A DNA stretch of 64,000 nucleotides from the NCBI RefSeq assembly GCF_008373765.1, contig NZ_VUJW01000001.1, forward strand, positions 744,189 through 808,188, given 5' to 3'. The notes below the pieces were generated by a model. The model worked only from the letters and a program-made list of their open reading frames with translations. It was not told the origin of the DNA and did not search any database. Source of the stretch: Nocardioides antri (GTDB taxonomy: Bacteria; Actinomycetota; Actinomycetes; Propionibacteriales; Nocardioidaceae). Both the position numbers and the translations under genes were made by a program. The stretch's first letter is position 1; each line of letters opens with the position of its first letter. Of this stretch, positions 7,524 to 16,558 are shown in pieces.

Positions 7524-7901
7524 CTACCGAGCCGCGTCGCCGTCCCGGTCGAGAGCCAGGGCGGCGCCACCGGCGCCGACGGCGCCGAGCGCGACGGCAA
7601 TCAGCGAGCTGCCGGTGAACACCGGGACCTCCTTGCGGGCGAGGGCGATCACGCCGCTCGCCGCGTCGCCGCCGTCGACGGCCATGCCGGCGAGCACCAT
7701 CGTGCGCCGGGCGTTGCCCTGGGCCAGCAGGGTGAGGCCACCGAGAGCGATCTCGCGGACGCCGAACAGCCGCACGAAGAACCCCAGCTGCGGGTTGGCG
7801 GCCGGGGACAGGCCGAACAGGCGAGCGGTGAGCGTCGGGGAGGCAAGCGAGGAGACGCCGATGGCGATGCGGCCGAGGGACAGGCCGGTCACAGGATCCA
7901 T
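7524..7901 (-). CDS. small membrane protein of unknown function
   Basis: A 125-residue protein with three or four hydrophobic stretches, including FFVRLFGVREIALGGLTLLA and a Gly/Ala-rich C-terminal segment SLIAVALGAVGAGGAALAL. The layout resembles small four-helix proteins of the DUF4267 type, but I cannot assign it firmly. A TAGGGT hexamer ends 7 bases before the ATG and overlaps the 3' end of the upstream hydrolase gene, so this gene has its own promoter although it lies just behind that hydrolase. Confidence 0.72.
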   Translation of the reverse strand: MDPVTGLSLGRIAIGVSSLASPTLTARLFGLSPAANPQLGFFVRLFGVREIALGGLTLLAQGNARRTMVLAGMAVDGGDAASGVIALARKEVPVFTGSSLIAVALGAVGAGGAALALDRDGDAAR

Positions 7902-7908
7902 GAAGGGG

Positions 7909-7914
7909 ACCCTA
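7909..7914 (-). promoter_or_regulatory. -10 element of the small membrane protein gene
   Basis: TAGGGT on the minus strand ends 7 bases before the ATG at 7901. It overlaps the stop codon of the upstream hydrolase gene. Confidence 0.5.
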
Positions 7915-8895
7915 GAGGACGTACGTCGTCAACCACCGCTGGATCTCCGCATAGGCGCGGGCCCGCGCCTCCGGGCGCGAGAGGACCACGTCGTGCACGG
8001 CGCCGGGTACGGCGACCGACGTGACGTTGCTGCCGAGCGAGCTGGCCCACCGTCGGATCTGCCGGACGTCGAGGACGATGTCGGTGGTGTGTGCGCTCTC
8101 GTCGAGGGTGGTCGTGAACGTCGAGCGGTCCGAGGACAGCACCAGGACGGGGCAGTGGAGGTCGAGCCCGCGGTGGACGCGCGCGTGCCCGGCGCGGATC
8201 GCGCGGAGCCAGCCGAACCGGACGGGGAACGACTCGAGGGGCTTCCAGGCGAGGTCGAAGGCCCACTCACCCGCATGGTCGCGGTGGAGGCTCTGTGCAT
8301 ACACGCCGGTCACCTCGCGCGGGAAGATCCGCATCGGCTGGAGCCGGCCGATCCGGTCGAGGGCCACCCCCGCGGGGAGCGACCGCATCCAGGCCTTGCC
8401 CTGGAGGTCGAGCCACGGCGAGTTGAGGACGATGCCCGCGAGCTCGGCCGGCTTCCGGGCGTCGGCCCACAGGGCCACGACCAGGCCGCCGGTCGAGTGC
8501 CCGGAGAGCAGCACCTGCTGGTGGCCGTCGCGCTCCGTGATCCGCTGCCAGGCCTCGTCGAGCTCGGCGAAGTACTCCTCCAGGTCCGCCACGTACGTCG
8601 GCGTCTGGTGCGGGCGCAGGGACCGGCCGTACTTCCGGAGATCCAGCGCGTACATGTCGTGGTCGCGCCCGAGCCACCACTCGCCGTACTCGGACTGGAA
8701 GAAGTAGTCCGCGAACCCGTGCACGTGGAGCACCGCGCGCTCGGTGGCCGCCGCGGCCCGCCGGCTGACCAGCGTGGCGACGACCTCGCCCTCCTCGTCC
8801 GGCGGCAGCGCGATCGTCTCGGCCCGCCACGGCTGGCCGAGGACGTCGGTCACGGCCTCGGCGACGGCGTCGGCCGACAGGGTCTCGTCGGTCAT
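7912..8895 (-). CDS. alpha/beta hydrolase (lysophospholipase-like)
   Basis: A 327-residue serine hydrolase. The oxyanion-hole region VLHVHGFADYFFQ (residues about 55-67), the nucleophile elbow LSGHSTGG (Ser about 129), a likely Asp in LVLSSDRS and the C-terminal His in VPGAVHDVVLSR form the expected triad order. It resembles the hydrolase_4/lysophospholipase-like group with a lid domain after the elbow. The start at ATG 8893-8895 fits the fold; an upstream in-frame extension of 20 residues is not family-like. The substrate is unknown. Confidence 0.85.
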   Translation of the reverse strand: MTDETLSADAVAEAVTDVLGQPWRAETIALPPDEEGEVVATLVSRRAAAATERAVLHVHGFADYFFQSEYGEWWLGRDHDMYALDLRKYGRSLRPHQTPTYVADLEEYFAELDEAWQRITERDGHQQVLLSGHSTGGLVVALWADARKPAELAGIVLNSPWLDLQGKAWMRSLPAGVALDRIGRLQPMRIFPREVTGVYAQSLHRDHAGEWAFDLAWKPLESFPVRFGWLRAIRAGHARVHRGLDLHCPVLVLSSDRSTFTTTLDESAHTTDIVLDVRQIRRWASSLGSNVTSVAVPGAVHDVVLSRPEARARAYAEIQRWLTTYVL

Positions 8896-8956
8896 GATCG
8901 GATTCTGCCCCACCGAGGCGAACGCTGCCGGAGGTAGTCGCAGGAGAGACCGCACC

Positions 8957-8962
8957 TACAGT
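8957..8962 (+). promoter_or_regulatory. -10 element of the methyltransferase gene
   Basis: TACAGT ends 7 bases before GTG 8970. It overlaps an earlier in-frame GTG at 8961, which therefore cannot be the start of a leaderless message. Confidence 0.5.
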
Positions 8963-8969
8963 GGGGATC

Positions 8970-9743
8970 GTGTCCTGGGCGCACTTCGAGCAGCTGGGAG
9001 AGGAGTACGCCGGCGCCCGACCGCCGTACCCCGAGGCGCTCTACGACGCGCTGGAGACGGAGGGCGTCGTGGGCCCCGGAGTTCGGGTGCTGGAGATCGG
9101 CGCCGGCGCCGGCCTCGCCACCCGGGAGCTGGTCCGCCGGGGTTGTGATGTCGTCGCGGTCGAGCCGGGTGTCCGGCTCGCCTCGGTCCTCGAGGACACG
9201 GTCCCGGGCGTCCAGGTGGTGGTCGCGCGCCTGGAGGAGACAGACCTGCCCGAGCGCGCCTTCGACGCCGCCGTGGCGGCCACCTCCCTGCACTGGGTGG
9301 ACCTCACCGTGGGCCTGCCGCGGATCCACGCAGCCCTGCGGCCGGGCGGCCGGCTCGCCGTGTGGCGCACGGTCTTCCGCGACGAAGCCGTCGAGACCCC
9401 GTTCCGGGACCGGGTGGCTCGGATCGTCGCCGCGCGTCAGGCGCGGGGCGGGGAGGACCGTCGGGTGCCCGAGCGGCCCACCATGGAGGAGCTGGCCTCG
9501 GGAGGGTGGTTCGAGCCGGTCCGCTCCGAGCGCTGGCGCCGGTCGGTCGTGCTCACCACCGACCAGGTGCACCGGCTGTTCCTCACCTTCAGCGACTGGA
9601 GGCCCGCCGAGGCGGACGCGGCCGCGCAGGCGGCCGACGACCTGGGCGGCGAGGTCACCGAGCACTACCAGACCGTCCTGCACCTGCTGCGTGGGGCGGA
9701 GTCGAGCGACGGCGGGGATCCCGACCTTCACGCCCGTTCGTGA
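8970..9743 (+). CDS. class I SAM-dependent methyltransferase
   Basis: A 257-residue protein of the methyltransferase_11/25 fold. Motif I is VLEIGAGAGLATRELV (about residues 37-52), the acidic loop is VAVEPG, motif II/IV covers FDAAVAATSLHWVD, and motif III is LRPGGRLAVW. The HWVD sequence is typical of small-molecule methyltransferases of the trans-aconitate/ubiquinone type. The substrate is unknown. GTG 8970 is chosen over GTG 8961 because the -10 hexamer covers the latter. The 3' end overlaps the convergent phosphoesterase gene by 16 bases. Confidence 0.87.
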   Translation: MSWAHFEQLGEEYAGARPPYPEALYDALETEGVVGPGVRVLEIGAGAGLATRELVRRGCDVVAVEPGVRLASVLEDTVPGVQVVVARLEETDLPERAFDAAVAATSLHWVDLTVGLPRIHAALRPGGRLAVWRTVFRDEAVETPFRDRVARIVAARQARGGEDRRVPERPTMEELASGGWFEPVRSERWRRSVVLTTDQVHRLFLTFSDWRPAEADAAAQAADDLGGEVTEHYQTVLHLLRGAESSDGGDPDLHARS

Positions 9744-11146
9744 CGGACGACCAGGGGCGGGCGCACGACCTCGTTGTCGCGGTTGAGCGCAGTCATCAGG
9801 TGCAGGGAGCCGTCGGGCAGGAGCCCCGACACGGGCGTCAGCCGCGCCTCCTCGCCGTCGATCTCGACGAGCAGCAGGTGAGCCTGAGCGGCCCACGCGG
9901 TCGTGTGGGCCTCCTCGAACCCCTCGGGCAGGTCCTCGCGGAGCTTGCCGCCGGATCCGGAGACGACGTACGTGCGACCGTCGACCTCGGACACCTGGAA
10001 GTTGTGCTCGTGTCCTGCCAGGGCGAGGCGGACCCCGCCGCGCTCGAACACCGGCAGCAGCGTCTCCAGCATCTCCCGGTCGTTCTCGTGCGTCGGCCCG
10101 GCGCAGAACATCGGGTGGTGCGAGAACGGGATCCGCCAGGTGGGGTCACCGACGGACAGCGCCTCCTCGAGCCAGGTCAGGTGGTCGGGCACCTGGAAGA
10201 ACCGGTGATAGCCGGCGTCCTCCTCGTCCTGGGACGTGTCGATGCAGATGAGCTCGAGGTCGCGGCCGTAGCTGAGGCGGTAGAAGAGCCCTGGCCCCAC
10301 CGACGCGCGGTCCTGCTGGTGACGGAAGCGCTCGTGGACGTGGAAGTTGTCCTCCATCTGTGCCCGGTCGTCGCTGCCCTCGGTGTCGGTCGTGTCGTGG
10401 TTGCCGATCGCGGGGTACACCGGGACCCGCGAGATGACGTAGCGGTAGGGCTGGAAGAAGCTGGAGTACCAGTCGTCGTCCTCGCCGCCACTCTCGTCGT
10501 CCACCTGGCCCTGCTCTCCCAGGTAGATGTTGTCGCCGAGCGAGACGACGAAGCGGGCGTCGTGGTGCCGGACCAGGGTGTCGAGCACCTCGGCGATGCG
10601 CCGCTGCCGCCGGCTGGACTCGCTGTCCGACCGGATCCCGACGCCGTAGTCGCCGACGGCGACGAAGCGCACCGCGGGTGTCTCGCTGTCGGGGGCCGGG
10701 AAGGTGCGGAACCGGAGGTCGTAGCTCCCCGCCGGTTCGAGGTCGTAGCCGCCTGCCGCGCTCGGGACCCAGTCCCACCGCTGTCCGGCCGCCCACTCCT
10801 CCCCGTCGACGAGGATGCGGTAGGCGTACTCCGTGTCGTGCTCGAGGCCTTCGACCCAGGCCCAGCACCGGGCCGTCGTCCGGGCCTCGCCGACGACCTC
10901 ACCGCTCGCGTCGAGCACCTCGACCCGGGTCTCGCCGAACGGCTCCGCGCCGTGTCCGATGCAGGTACGGCGCCCCACCGCCTCCTCGAGCTCGGAGTCG
11001 TCGAGGATGACCCAGGCGGCGTCCACCTCGCGCCGGCGGAACCAGAAGGCTCCCCAGGCGATCAGGACCCGGTCGTGCGAGAGGTCGACCAGGTGCACGA
11101 ACTCCTCACGACGGATCTCCTTGCGATCCACCCCACTCCCTGCCAT
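9728..11146 (-). CDS. metallophosphoesterase, purple-acid-phosphatase-like with N-terminal Fn3-type domain
   Basis: A 472-residue two-domain protein. Residues 1-150 form a beta-sandwich-like region ending in the conserved AYRILVDGEEW and LRFRTFPAPD. The calcineurin-like domain has all metal-binding blocks: VGDYG, SLGDNIYLGE, AIGNHDTTD, SHHPMF and AGHEHNFQ. This is the arrangement of purple acid phosphatases and PhoD-like enzymes. No signal peptide is visible, so it is probably cytoplasmic. The start is supported by a TAGGCT hexamer 6 bases upstream. The substrate (phosphomonoester or diester) is not predictable. Confidence 0.88.
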   Translation of the reverse strand: MAGSGVDRKEIRREEFVHLVDLSHDRVLIAWGAFWFRRREVDAAWVILDDSELEEAVGRRTCIGHGAEPFGETRVEVLDASGEVVGEARTTARCWAWVEGLEHDTEYAYRILVDGEEWAAGQRWDWVPSAAGGYDLEPAGSYDLRFRTFPAPDSETPAVRFVAVGDYGVGIRSDSESSRRQRRIAEVLDTLVRHHDARFVVSLGDNIYLGEQGQVDDESGGEDDDWYSSFFQPYRYVISRVPVYPAIGNHDTTDTEGSDDRAQMEDNFHVHERFRHQQDRASVGPGLFYRLSYGRDLELICIDTSQDEEDAGYHRFFQVPDHLTWLEEALSVGDPTWRIPFSHHPMFCAGPTHENDREMLETLLPVFERGGVRLALAGHEHNFQVSEVDGRTYVVSGSGGKLREDLPEGFEEAHTTAWAAQAHLLLVEIDGEEARLTPVSGLLPDGSLHLMTALNRDNEVVRPPLVVRHERA

Positions 11147-11152
11147 CCCTGC

Positions 11153-11158
11153 AGCCTA
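11153..11158 (-). promoter_or_regulatory. -10 element of the metallophosphoesterase gene
   Basis: TAGGCT on the minus strand ends 6 bases before ATG 11146, a leaderless arrangement. Confidence 0.5.
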
Positions 11159-11197
11159 GGTGCGGTCGAACCACCTCGGGGAGCATTGGCCGGCCTC

Positions 11198-11203
11198 TAG
11201 GGT
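11198..11203 (+). promoter_or_regulatory. -10 element of the SpoIIE-type phosphatase gene
   Basis: TAGGGT ends 6 bases before GTG 11210, a leaderless arrangement. Confidence 0.5.
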
Positions 11204-11209
11204 GGCCGG

Positions 11210-11932
11210 GTGGACGAGGCATTCCTGAGCGGGTTGCGCGACCTGCTCCAGGAGCAGTGCCGCGTCCCCCCGTTGCCCGCGGGGTGGCGGTGCACGTCGG
11301 CGATGCTGGCCGCGCACGGGTTCTCGTACGGCGGTGACTTCTTCGTGGCCGACCTCGTGCGCGCGCCGGGCGGGGGCACCAGCCTGACGATGGTCCTCGT
11401 CGACGTCTGCGGCAAGGGCGAGACCGCCCTGCCGCACGCGGTCCAGTTCGCCGGTGCGCTCCGCGGGCTCATGGTCGGTCTGCCGGGCGAAGGCCTGATG
11501 CAGGCCGCCAACGCCTTCCTGCTCCGCCAGCCGTCCGACGAGAGCATCGCGACGGCAGCCCAGGTGGTGCTCGACCTCGACACCGGGCACTACGCGATCC
11601 GCAGCGCCGGGCACCCGCCGGTGCTGCGGTGGGACGCAGGAGCGGACGAGTGGCGGGTCGACACGGCCCGCGGGACGGCGCTCGGCGTGGTCGACGACCC
11701 CGAGTTCAGCGTCAGTGAGGGCGTGCTGGCGCCGGGGGAGGGCCTGCTCTTCTACACCGACGGCGTCGTGGAGTCGCCGGCCTCCGACATCGACAGCGGG
11801 ATCGAGTGGCTCCGCGAGAGGGCCCGAGACGCGGTCGCCGAGGACGGCCTGGCCGCCGTACCTGCGCGGATCCTCGGGCAGGTCACCCGCGGCGACGACG
11901 ACCGCGCCCTCCTGGTCCTGGCGCGGGAATAG
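11210..11932 (+). CDS. SpoIIE-type PP2C protein phosphatase
   Basis: A 240-residue minimal PP2C-like phosphatase without a sensor domain. Metal-binding and core motifs are GGDFFVAD (about residue 43), VDVCGKG, SAGHPPVL, FYTDGVVES and the final DDRALLVLARE. Such enzymes dephosphorylate anti-anti-sigma factors or other regulators in partner-switching cascades, yet no kinase or STAS partner lies nearby, so its partner is elsewhere in the genome. The cell location is probably cytosolic. It starts at GTG 11210 just after a -10 hexamer. Confidence 0.88.
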   Translation: MDEAFLSGLRDLLQEQCRVPPLPAGWRCTSAMLAAHGFSYGGDFFVADLVRAPGGGTSLTMVLVDVCGKGETALPHAVQFAGALRGLMVGLPGEGLMQAANAFLLRQPSDESIATAAQVVLDLDTGHYAIRSAGHPPVLRWDAGADEWRVDTARGTALGVVDDPEFSVSEGVLAPGEGLLFYTDGVVESPASDIDSGIEWLRERARDAVAEDGLAAVPARILGQVTRGDDDRALLVLARE

Positions 11933-11950
11933 CACCCGCCGACCCCAGGT

Positions 11951-11968
11951 TGTAACTGATAGTTGCCA
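11951..11968. promoter_or_regulatory. possible operator half-copy upstream of the monooxygenase operon
   Basis: TGTAACTGATAGTTGCCA shares TGTAACT, the 3-base spacer and AGTT with the perfect inverted repeat upstream of the acyl-CoA dehydrogenase pair at 23496-23512 (13 of the 17 compared positions). It overlaps the inverted repeat at 11960-11977. Confidence 0.4.
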
Positions 11969-11977
11969 TGTCAACTA
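11960..11977. promoter_or_regulatory. inverted repeat, candidate operator of the monooxygenase operon
   Basis: TAGTTG (11960-11965) and CAACTA (11972-11977) are exact complements with a 6-base spacer. The right arm overlaps a TAGACT hexamer (11976-11981) that could be the -10 of the operon, so a bound MarR- or TetR-type repressor would block it. Confidence 0.5.
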
Positions 11978-12023
11978 GACTGGTGACAGCCGAGGACGAT
12001 GACACCAAGGGGAGAGTGGACCC

Positions 12024-13154
12024 ATGCAGATCGGCATCTTCACCGTCGGTGACGTGACGACCGATCCCACGACCGGGCGGACGCCCACCGAGCACGAGCG
12101 CATCAAGGCGACGGTCGCGATCGCCAAGAAGGCCGACGAGATCGGCCTCGACGTGTTCGCGACGGGGGAGCACCACAACCCGCCGTTCATCGCGTCCGCT
12201 CCGACGACCACGCTGGCCTACATCGGCGCCCAGACCGAGAACATCATCCTCTCGACGGCGACCACGCTGATCACCACCACCGACCCGGTGCTGATCGCGG
12301 AGAACTACGCGAAGCTCCAGCACCTCACCGACGGCCGCGTGGACCTGATGACGGGGCGCGGCAACACCGGTCCGGTCTACCCCTGGTTCGGCAAGGACAT
12401 CCGGCAGGGCATCAACCTGGCGATCGAGAACTACGCGCTGCTGCACCGGCTCTGGCGCGAGGACGTCGTCGACTGGGAGGGCCGGTTCCGGACGCCGCTG
12501 CACGGGTTCACCTCGACGCCGCGGCCGCTCGACGGCGTGCCGCCCTTCGTGTGGCACGGCTCGATCCGCAGCCCCGAGATCGCCGAGCAGGCGGCCTACT
12601 ACGGCGACGGGTTCTTCCACAACCACATCTTCTGGCCGCCGTCCCACACCGAGCAGATGGTCCGGCTCTACCGGGAGCGCTTCGAGCACTACGGCCACGG
12701 TCCGGCGGACACCGCCATCGTCGGCCTGGGCGGGCAGTTCTTCATGCGCAAGAACAGCCAGGACGCGGTCAAGGAGTTCCGGCCGTACTTCGACAACGCC
12801 CCCGTCTACGGCCACGGGCCGTCGCTGGAGGAGTTCACCGAGGGCACGCCGCTGACCGTCGGCTCACCGCAGCAGGTGCTCGAGCGCACCCTGTCGTTCC
12901 GCGACTACGTCGGCCACTACCAGCGCCAGCTGTTCCTGGTCGACCACGCGGGACTGCCGCTCAAGACGGTGCTCGAGCAGCTCGACCTGCTCGGCGAGAT
13001 CCTCCCGGACCTGCGCAGGGGCTTCGCGGAGGGCCGGCCCGACCACATCCCCGACGCACCGACCCACGCCTCGCTCGTCGCCGCGTCCGGGGGAGCGAAG
13101 GACTCGACGGTGTACGCCGAGGCGGACGCCGTCACGGGAAGGACCGACCGATGA
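12024..13154 (+). CDS. LLM-class FMN-dependent monooxygenase, CE1758 family
   Basis: A 376-residue luciferase-like flavin monooxygenase. It opens with MQIGIFTVGDVT and contains FATGEHHNPPF (about residue 48), LTDGRVDLMTGRGN and a TIM-barrel C-terminal half. The CE1758 family is defined by this N-terminus and by its constant pairing with a CE1759-type FMN reductase, which is the next gene (4-base ATGA overlap). The reductase would supply reduced FMN. The substrate is unknown. GGGGAGAG precedes the ATG by 8 bases, so this gene has a leader, unlike most neighbours. An inverted-repeat operator lies upstream. Confidence 0.9.
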   Translation: MQIGIFTVGDVTTDPTTGRTPTEHERIKATVAIAKKADEIGLDVFATGEHHNPPFIASAPTTTLAYIGAQTENIILSTATTLITTTDPVLIAENYAKLQHLTDGRVDLMTGRGNTGPVYPWFGKDIRQGINLAIENYALLHRLWREDVVDWEGRFRTPLHGFTSTPRPLDGVPPFVWHGSIRSPEIAEQAAYYGDGFFHNHIFWPPSHTEQMVRLYRERFEHYGHGPADTAIVGLGGQFFMRKNSQDAVKEFRPYFDNAPVYGHGPSLEEFTEGTPLTVGSPQQVLERTLSFRDYVGHYQRQLFLVDHAGLPLKTVLEQLDLLGEILPDLRRGFAEGRPDHIPDAPTHASLVAASGGAKDSTVYAEADAVTGRTDR

Positions 13155-13834
13155 CCCGGATCGTCGTCGTCACCGCCGGCCTGAGCGTCCCGTCGTCCAC
13201 CCGGCTCCTCGCCGACCTGCTCGGCGACGCCGCCGGCCGGGCCGTCGAGGCCAGGGGCTCGGAGGTCGACGTCGAGACGATCGAGCTGCGCCCGCTCGCG
13301 CACGCGCTGGCCGACCGCCTGCTGACCGGGTTCCCGAGCGCGGAGCTGGCCGCGGTGATCGAGAAGGTGCACCGCGCCGACGGGCTCGTGGTCGTCACGC
13401 CGGTGTTCGCGGCGTCGTACTCCGGGCTCTTCAAGACGTTCTTCGACGTGCTCGAGGAAGGCACGCTCGACGGCAAGCCGGTGCTCCTCGCCGCGACCGC
13501 CGGCACCGCCCGGCACTCGCTGGTGCTCGACCACGCCCTGCGTCCGCTGTTCTCCTACCTGCACGCCGTGGTCGTCCCGACCGGCGTCTTCGCCGCGACC
13601 GACGACTTCGGGGGCGCGACCGCTTCGACAGGCTCGGGGACCGCGACCAGCGTGGAGGGCGCGCTCCAGAAGCGCGTCGAGCGGGCGGCCGGTGAGCTGG
13701 CTGCTCTCGTTGCCGGCAGTGGTACGCCGGCGCCGGCGGCTCCCGGGCGGAGAATGGTCGGGGACGAGCTGGCCAGCCCGACGCCGTTCGACCAGCTGCT
13801 CAAGCAGGCCAGCGAGGGACCGCCGCAGTACTGA
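13151..13834 (+). CDS. NAD(P)H-dependent FMN reductase, CE1759 family
   Basis: A 227-residue flavodoxin-like reductase. The phosphate-binding N-terminal loop is GLSVPSSTRLLADLL, and the FMN contact region is VVTPVFAASYSGLFKTFFD (residues about 80-98), as in the SsuE/MsuE group. The last 60 residues are a low-complexity Ala/Gly/Pro-rich linker and tail. It overlaps the monooxygenase stop by ATGA and should provide reduced FMN to it. No other electron donor gene is nearby. Confidence 0.9.
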   Translation: MTRIVVVTAGLSVPSSTRLLADLLGDAAGRAVEARGSEVDVETIELRPLAHALADRLLTGFPSAELAAVIEKVHRADGLVVVTPVFAASYSGLFKTFFDVLEEGTLDGKPVLLAATAGTARHSLVLDHALRPLFSYLHAVVVPTGVFAATDDFGGATASTGSGTATSVEGALQKRVERAAGELAALVAGSGTPAPAAPGRRMVGDELASPTPFDQLLKQASEGPPQY

Positions 13835-13840
13835 CGGCGG

Positions 13841-15838
13841 TCAGCGGCGCGGAGCCACGTTGCGGGCGAGCTCCTCGGGCATCGGCTCGTAGTGGGCGAA
13901 GGTCCGGCTGAACGTGCCGGCGCCGTGGGACGACGCGCGGATGTCGATGGCGTAGCGCACGAGCTCCCGCTGCGGCACGTGCGCCTTCACCAGAGCCCGG
14001 TCGCCCACCTGGTCGGTGCCGAGCAGCCGCCCCCGCCGGGCGGAGAGGTCGCTCATCACCCCGCCGACCAGCTCGTCGGAGACCAGCACCGACACCTCGT
14101 CGTACGGCTCCAGCAGCGCGATGCCGGCCTGCTCGGCTGCCTCGCGCAGCGCGAGCGCGCCAGCGGTCTGGAACGCCATGTCGGAGGAGTCGACGCTGTG
14201 CGCCTTGCCGTCGGTGAGGGTGACCCGGATGTCGACGACGGGGTAGCCGAGCCGGCAGCCCCGCTGCATCTGGGCGCGGACGCCCTTCTCGACGGAGGGG
14301 ATGAACTGGCGGGGGACCGAGCCGCCGACCACCTTGTCGACGAACTCGAAGCCGGACCCCTCGGGAAGCGGCTCGACCTCGATGTCGCAGACGGCGTACT
14401 GGCCGTGGCCGCCGGACTGCTTGACGTGGCGGCCGTGGCCCTTCGCCGGCCCCATGAAGCACTCCCGCAGCGGGATCACCAGCTCCGTCTGCTCGACGGT
14501 GACGCCGTAGCGCTCGCGGAGCCGCTCGAGCGCGACCTCGGCGTGTGCCTCGCCCATCACCCAGATCACGAGCTGGCCGGTCTCGAGGTCGTGGTGGACC
14601 CGCAGGCTGGGGTCCTCGGCCGCGAGCCGGGTCAGCGCGGCGGACAGCTTGTCCTCGTCGGAGCGGGTCGCTGCCTCGATCGCGACCGGGAGCAGCGGGT
14701 CCGGCAGCGACCATGGGCGGAGCACCCGCGGAGCGTCGGGGGAGGAGAGCGTGTCGCCGGTCTCGGCGCGGGAGAGCCGGCCGACGATCGCGATGTCGCC
14801 CGCCGCCACCCGAGGTGCGAGCACCTGCTGGTTGCCCGCCGGGAACGCCAGCGCCCCGATCCGCTCGTCCTCGTCGTGGTCCTCGTGACCCTCGGTGCCG
14901 AAGCTCGCGAAATGGCCGGAGACGTGGACCGACGCGTCGGGGTCGAGGGTCCCGGAGAACACCCGGACCAGGCTCACCCGGCCGATGTAGGGATCGCTGG
15001 TCGTCTTCACCACCTCGGCGACGAGAGGGCCGGCCGGGTCGCAGGTGACCGCGTCCGCCGCGCGCCCCTCGGGCGTGAAGACGTCCGGCGGCACGTGCTC
15101 CGGCGGCGAGGGGAAGGCCCGCACGCACAGGTCGAGCAGCTCGGGAAGGCCCACCCCCGTCTGGGCGCAGACCGGCATGACGGGGAAGAAGCCGCCCCGG
15201 GCGATCGCGGTCTCCAGGTCGTCGATCAGGAGCCTCTCGTCGATCTGCTCACCGCCCAGGTAGCGATCCATGAGCGTCTCGTCCTCGGACTCCTCGATGA
15301 TCGCCTCGATCAGCTCGCCCCGCCGCGGGTCGTCGGTGTCGGAGCCGATCAGGCTGGTCACGCCGCCGTCGTGCGGGACGTAGACCGGCAGCACCTTCTC
15401 GCCGAAGGCCTCCTGCGCGGCGCGCAGGACCTGGTCGTGGTCCGCGCGCGGGTGGTCGAGCTTGGTGACCACGACGGCGCGCGGCATCCCGACCGACGAG
15501 CACTCCCGCCACAGCTCACGGGTACCGTCGTCGACGCCCTCGTTGGCCGCGATGACGAAGAGCGCACAGTCGGCCGCGCGGAGCCCGGCGCGCACCTCAC
15601 CGACGAAGTCGGCGTAGCCGGGGGTGTCGACGAGGTTCACCTTCGTGCCGTCGACCACGAGAGGTGCGACGGCGAGGGACACGGACCGGCCCTCGCCGAG
15701 GGACACCCCGGCGAGCGCCTCGACCAGAGCGGTCTTGCCTGACTGGGTGGGCCCGACCAGGACGACGTTGCGGATCCGGTCGGGCCCCGGCGCCGCTAGG
15801 TCCTGGTCGCTGGCCTTCCTGGATGTCTTGTCGGCCAT
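13841..15838 (-). CDS. elongation factor G-like protein EF-G2
   Basis: A 665-residue translational GTPase paralogue. The P-loop is VGPTQSGKTALVE (about residue 28), G3 is DTPGYADF and G4 is TKLD; EF-G domains II-V follow, with the domain IV sequence HGRHVKQSGGHGQYAV and domain V ending in FAHYEPMPEEL. Actinobacterial EF-G2 proteins are non-essential relatives of FusA that lack clear translocase function. It is shorter than FusA (about 700 residues) and is not next to rpsL/rpsG/tuf, which supports EF-G2 over the housekeeping factor. The start at ATG 15838 is the second in-frame candidate, and nothing upstream looks family-like. Confidence 0.9.
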   Translation of the reverse strand: MADKTSRKASDQDLAAPGPDRIRNVVLVGPTQSGKTALVEALAGVSLGEGRSVSLAVAPLVVDGTKVNLVDTPGYADFVGEVRAGLRAADCALFVIAANEGVDDGTRELWRECSSVGMPRAVVVTKLDHPRADHDQVLRAAQEAFGEKVLPVYVPHDGGVTSLIGSDTDDPRRGELIEAIIEESEDETLMDRYLGGEQIDERLLIDDLETAIARGGFFPVMPVCAQTGVGLPELLDLCVRAFPSPPEHVPPDVFTPEGRAADAVTCDPAGPLVAEVVKTTSDPYIGRVSLVRVFSGTLDPDASVHVSGHFASFGTEGHEDHDEDERIGALAFPAGNQQVLAPRVAAGDIAIVGRLSRAETGDTLSSPDAPRVLRPWSLPDPLLPVAIEAATRSDEDKLSAALTRLAAEDPSLRVHHDLETGQLVIWVMGEAHAEVALERLRERYGVTVEQTELVIPLRECFMGPAKGHGRHVKQSGGHGQYAVCDIEVEPLPEGSGFEFVDKVVGGSVPRQFIPSVEKGVRAQMQRGCRLGYPVVDIRVTLTDGKAHSVDSSDMAFQTAGALALREAAEQAGIALLEPYDEVSVLVSDELVGGVMSDLSARRGRLLGTDQVGDRALVKAHVPQRELVRYAIDIRASSHGAGTFSRTFAHYEPMPEELARNVAPRR

Positions 15839-15923
15839 GGGCCTACGTAACTCCGATGTGACGACGACCACAAGGGTCGCCGCCCACCAGGTTCACCCGG
15901 TGGCGGGGTGCTACGTCGGCGGC

Positions 15924-16451
15924 TCAGTGCTGGTAGGTGCCGACGACCATGCCGCGCGCGAGGGTCTTGAAGGCCAGGTTGAACCCGACGACGGCAGGAC
16001 TGGCGCTGCCGTCGACACCAAGCTCGGGCTCCTTCACCGCGTGCACCACGAAGTAGTAGCGGTGCACCTGGTCGCCCTCCGGCGGCGCCGCGCCGCCGAA
16101 GGCGTTCTCGCCGAAGTCGTTGCGCACGTGGAACGCCCCGTCCGGCAGGCTGTCGTCGCTCGCGCCGGCACCGGTGTCGAGGCTGGTGACGTCTGCCGGG
16201 ATGTCCACCGCGACCCAGTGCCAGAACCCGCTCACGATGGGGGCGTCCGGGTCGAAGCAGGTCACGACGTAGCTCTGCGTGCCCTCGGGCCCGGGCTCCC
16301 AGGACAGCTGTGGCGAGGTGTTGCCGCCGTCGTAGACCTGGTCGTCCTTGAGCGGCTGGCCGTCGGTGACGTCGGCGCTCGTGACGTCGAAGGAAGGTAC
16401 GGCGGGCAGCAGCTCGTAGGGGTCGGGGGTGACCGGTCGGTCCAGGGACAT
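15924..16451 (-). CDS. YbhB/YbcL family Raf-kinase-inhibitor-like (PEBP) protein
   Basis: A 175-residue PEBP-fold protein. The anion-binding signatures are visible: [19 protein letters not shown] (residues about 40-58), [18 protein letters not shown] and [10 protein letters not shown]. Bacterial PEBP homologues bind phosphate-like ligands, and their physiological role is unclear. No signal peptide is present. The start at ATG 16451 gives the standard length; an upstream frame extension is not needed. Confidence 0.88.
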   Translation of the reverse strand: MSLDRPVTPDPYELLPAVPSFDVTSADVTDGQPLKDDQVYDGGNTSPQLSWEPGPEGTQSYVVTCFDPDAPIVSGFWHWVAVDIPADVTSLDTGAGASDDSLPDGAFHVRNDFGENAFGGAAPPEGDQVHRYYFVVHAVKEPELGVDGSASPAVVGFNLAFKTLARGMVVGTYQH

Positions 16452-16558
16452 GGATGCTCCTTCGTGGATGGGAAGCACAGTGCAATCGACGTCCGCGAAT
16501 CTAGTCCGGCTGGTGGGTCGGTGACAGGGGGCGATCGCCGCGCGTCGATGATGTCTCC

